Below, one piece after another: positions 6,053 to 6,838 of a stretch of 6,838 nt of DNA (positions are counted from its first letter, which is position 1; every line of letters starts with the position of its first letter). The position numbers and the translations under genes were made by a program. This DNA is from Flavobacterium psychrophilum (GTDB lineage: Bacteria > Bacteroidota > Bacteroidia > Flavobacteriales > Flavobacteriaceae): positions 1-6,838 of the forward strand of contig CAMCTL010000172.1 of NCBI GenBank assembly GCA_945878515.1, written 5' to 3'. A model generated the notes under the pieces. The model saw nothing but the letters and a program-made list of their open reading frames with translations, searched no databases and had not been told where the DNA came from.

Positions 6053-6838
6053 TTATTTTATTTCTGATTTTGAAGCAGCTAAAACTTTACCCGTTTTGTT
6101 GTTTTGAACATATACAACTAGAAAATAATCAGAAGATAGCCATTCTTTTTTGAATTCAAAACTTTCGGCATTGCTTGCACTAGATACAGTTTTAAAATCG
6201 AAAACAATGTTGTAGCTCGTTTGTTTTAAACCACTATTTTCGCCTCTTTTAATGTTGGTAAATTCATGTTTCTTAACTAATGCTAGATTAATTACAGTAT
6301 TAGGTGCTGCGCCATCAAAATTATACGCAACATTAACTTCCTTATTGTTTAATGTTACCTTCTTTATTGCAATAGTATTTTGCTTTTTAATAGCTAATTC
6401 GGATGCGACAATATCATTAATTTCACTTTCTCTACTTCCAACCAACTCGCGTTTTCCGTTTATTATCAATTGAGGCGTATAATTACCTTGCGAATTCATC
6501 ATTCTAGCATAAGCTCTTTGTCGTTCTGAAAATTGAGCTTTACTAAAAGGATCTTTCCAACCGATATAGTTCCAATAATCAACGTGAAATGCTAAGGGAA
6601 TAATATTAGGATTGTTTTCTAAAGCATAGTTTCCCAAAACCGCATCGGCTGGTGGACAACTGCTGCAACCTTGCGAGGTAAATAGTTCGAGAACTGCAAA
6701 TCCATTATTGAGAGTTTTTAAAGTTACTTTGTTTGTCTCTTTCTTTTCGATTGCATTTTGCAAAGTAAAACTCGAAATCAACATTGCAACAATTGCAATA
6801 CTTGAATAAAGAATAGTTTTGGAAATTGAGTTTTTCAT
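6053..6838 (-). CDS. Secreted DUF1223 family thioredoxin-like protein
   Basis: This 261-aa protein's ATG (6836-6838) is the last codon of the window, so its promoter lies outside. Residues 1 to about 25 are a signal peptide: a basic start (MKNSISK), a hydrophobic core (about 9-22), and no lipobox Cys. The mature part opens with the DUF1223 hallmark VLELFTSQGCSSCPPAD (49-65), where C58-S-S-C61 lies at the thioredoxin active-site position. It continues with FHVDYWNYIGWKDPFS (84-99), the cis-proline segment YTPQLIING (120-128), and a C-terminal beta-rich half. The length fits the family. The fold implies a periplasmic or secreted thiol-disulfide protein, but the substrate of the family is not established as far as I know. 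It faces the Rieske/haem gene with an 81-bp gap, so it belongs to a separate transcript. The family call is strong; the activity is inferred. Confidence 0.92.
   Translation of the reverse strand: MKNSISKTILYSSIAIVAMLISSFTLQNAIEKKETNKVTLKTLNNGFAVLELFTSQGCSSCPPADAVLGNYALENNPNIIPLAFHVDYWNYIGWKDPFSKAQFSERQRAYARMMNSQGNYTPQLIINGKRELVGSRESEINDIVASELAIKKQNTIAIKKVTLNNKEVNVAYNFDGAAPNTVINLALVKKHEFTNIKRGENSGLKQTSYNIVFDFKTVSSASNAESFEFKKEWLSSDYFLVVYVQNNKTGKVLAASKSEIK

Noticed and set aside
5077..6473. Frames at 5077-5283 (minus) and 6252-6473 (plus)
   Set aside because: Both are antisense to strongly supported genes (Rieske/haem protein and DUF1223 protein).

Overview
The window is strongly AT-rich. Its genes lack Shine-Dalgarno-like leaders and start after A/T-rich stretches, and one promoter candidate matches the Bacteroidota TAnnTTTG box. 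Together with the protein styles (a DUF1223 secreted protein, and a ferric-reductase-like/Rieske fusion), this suggests a Bacteroidota chromosome, most likely a Flavobacterium-like member of the Flavobacteriia. This is judged by eye; no database search was possible.

Left part (1-3146): the last 42 codons of an unrecognised plus-strand gene end at 130. Facing it is a three-gene minus-strand cluster, read from right to left: a 172-aa protein with an N-terminal helix-turn-helix (2628-3146), then two large paralogous proteins of unknown function, called A (379 aa, 1411-2550) and B (389 aa, 238-1407). B follows A in the same reading frame, separated only by A's TAA and one codon, and must start at TTG or GTG. 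The HTH protein shares two short motifs with A and B, NEA[IV]NPF (with A) and a C-terminal VLNG-type tail. The three genes may therefore form one functional module, the most novel-looking part of the window.

Middle (3147-3802): 656 bp without a convincing gene. Just upstream of the HTH gene are short ACAA...TTGT palindromes, a TTGTGA-T9 element repeated 40 bp apart, and a perfect 16-bp-arm palindrome. These are candidate operator sites. Further right are a Bacteroidota-type promoter candidate and a possible 30-codon leader ORF.

Right part (3803-5971): a tight plus-strand operon of two small membrane proteins (66 aa and 34 aa, overlapping by 17 nt) and a 622-aa membrane redox protein. The large protein joins an MsrQ/ferric-reductase-like haem b membrane domain, a Rieske [2Fe-2S] domain, a seventh membrane helix and a duplicated C-terminal domain with a Cys/His cluster. 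The predicted topology puts the Rieske domain in the cytoplasm and the C-terminal domain in the periplasm, which suggests electron transfer across the inner membrane.

End (5972-6838): an 81-bp convergent gap holds a hairpin, possibly a terminator. It is followed by a complete minus-strand gene for a secreted DUF1223 thioredoxin-like protein with a CSSC motif; its ATG is the last codon of the window.
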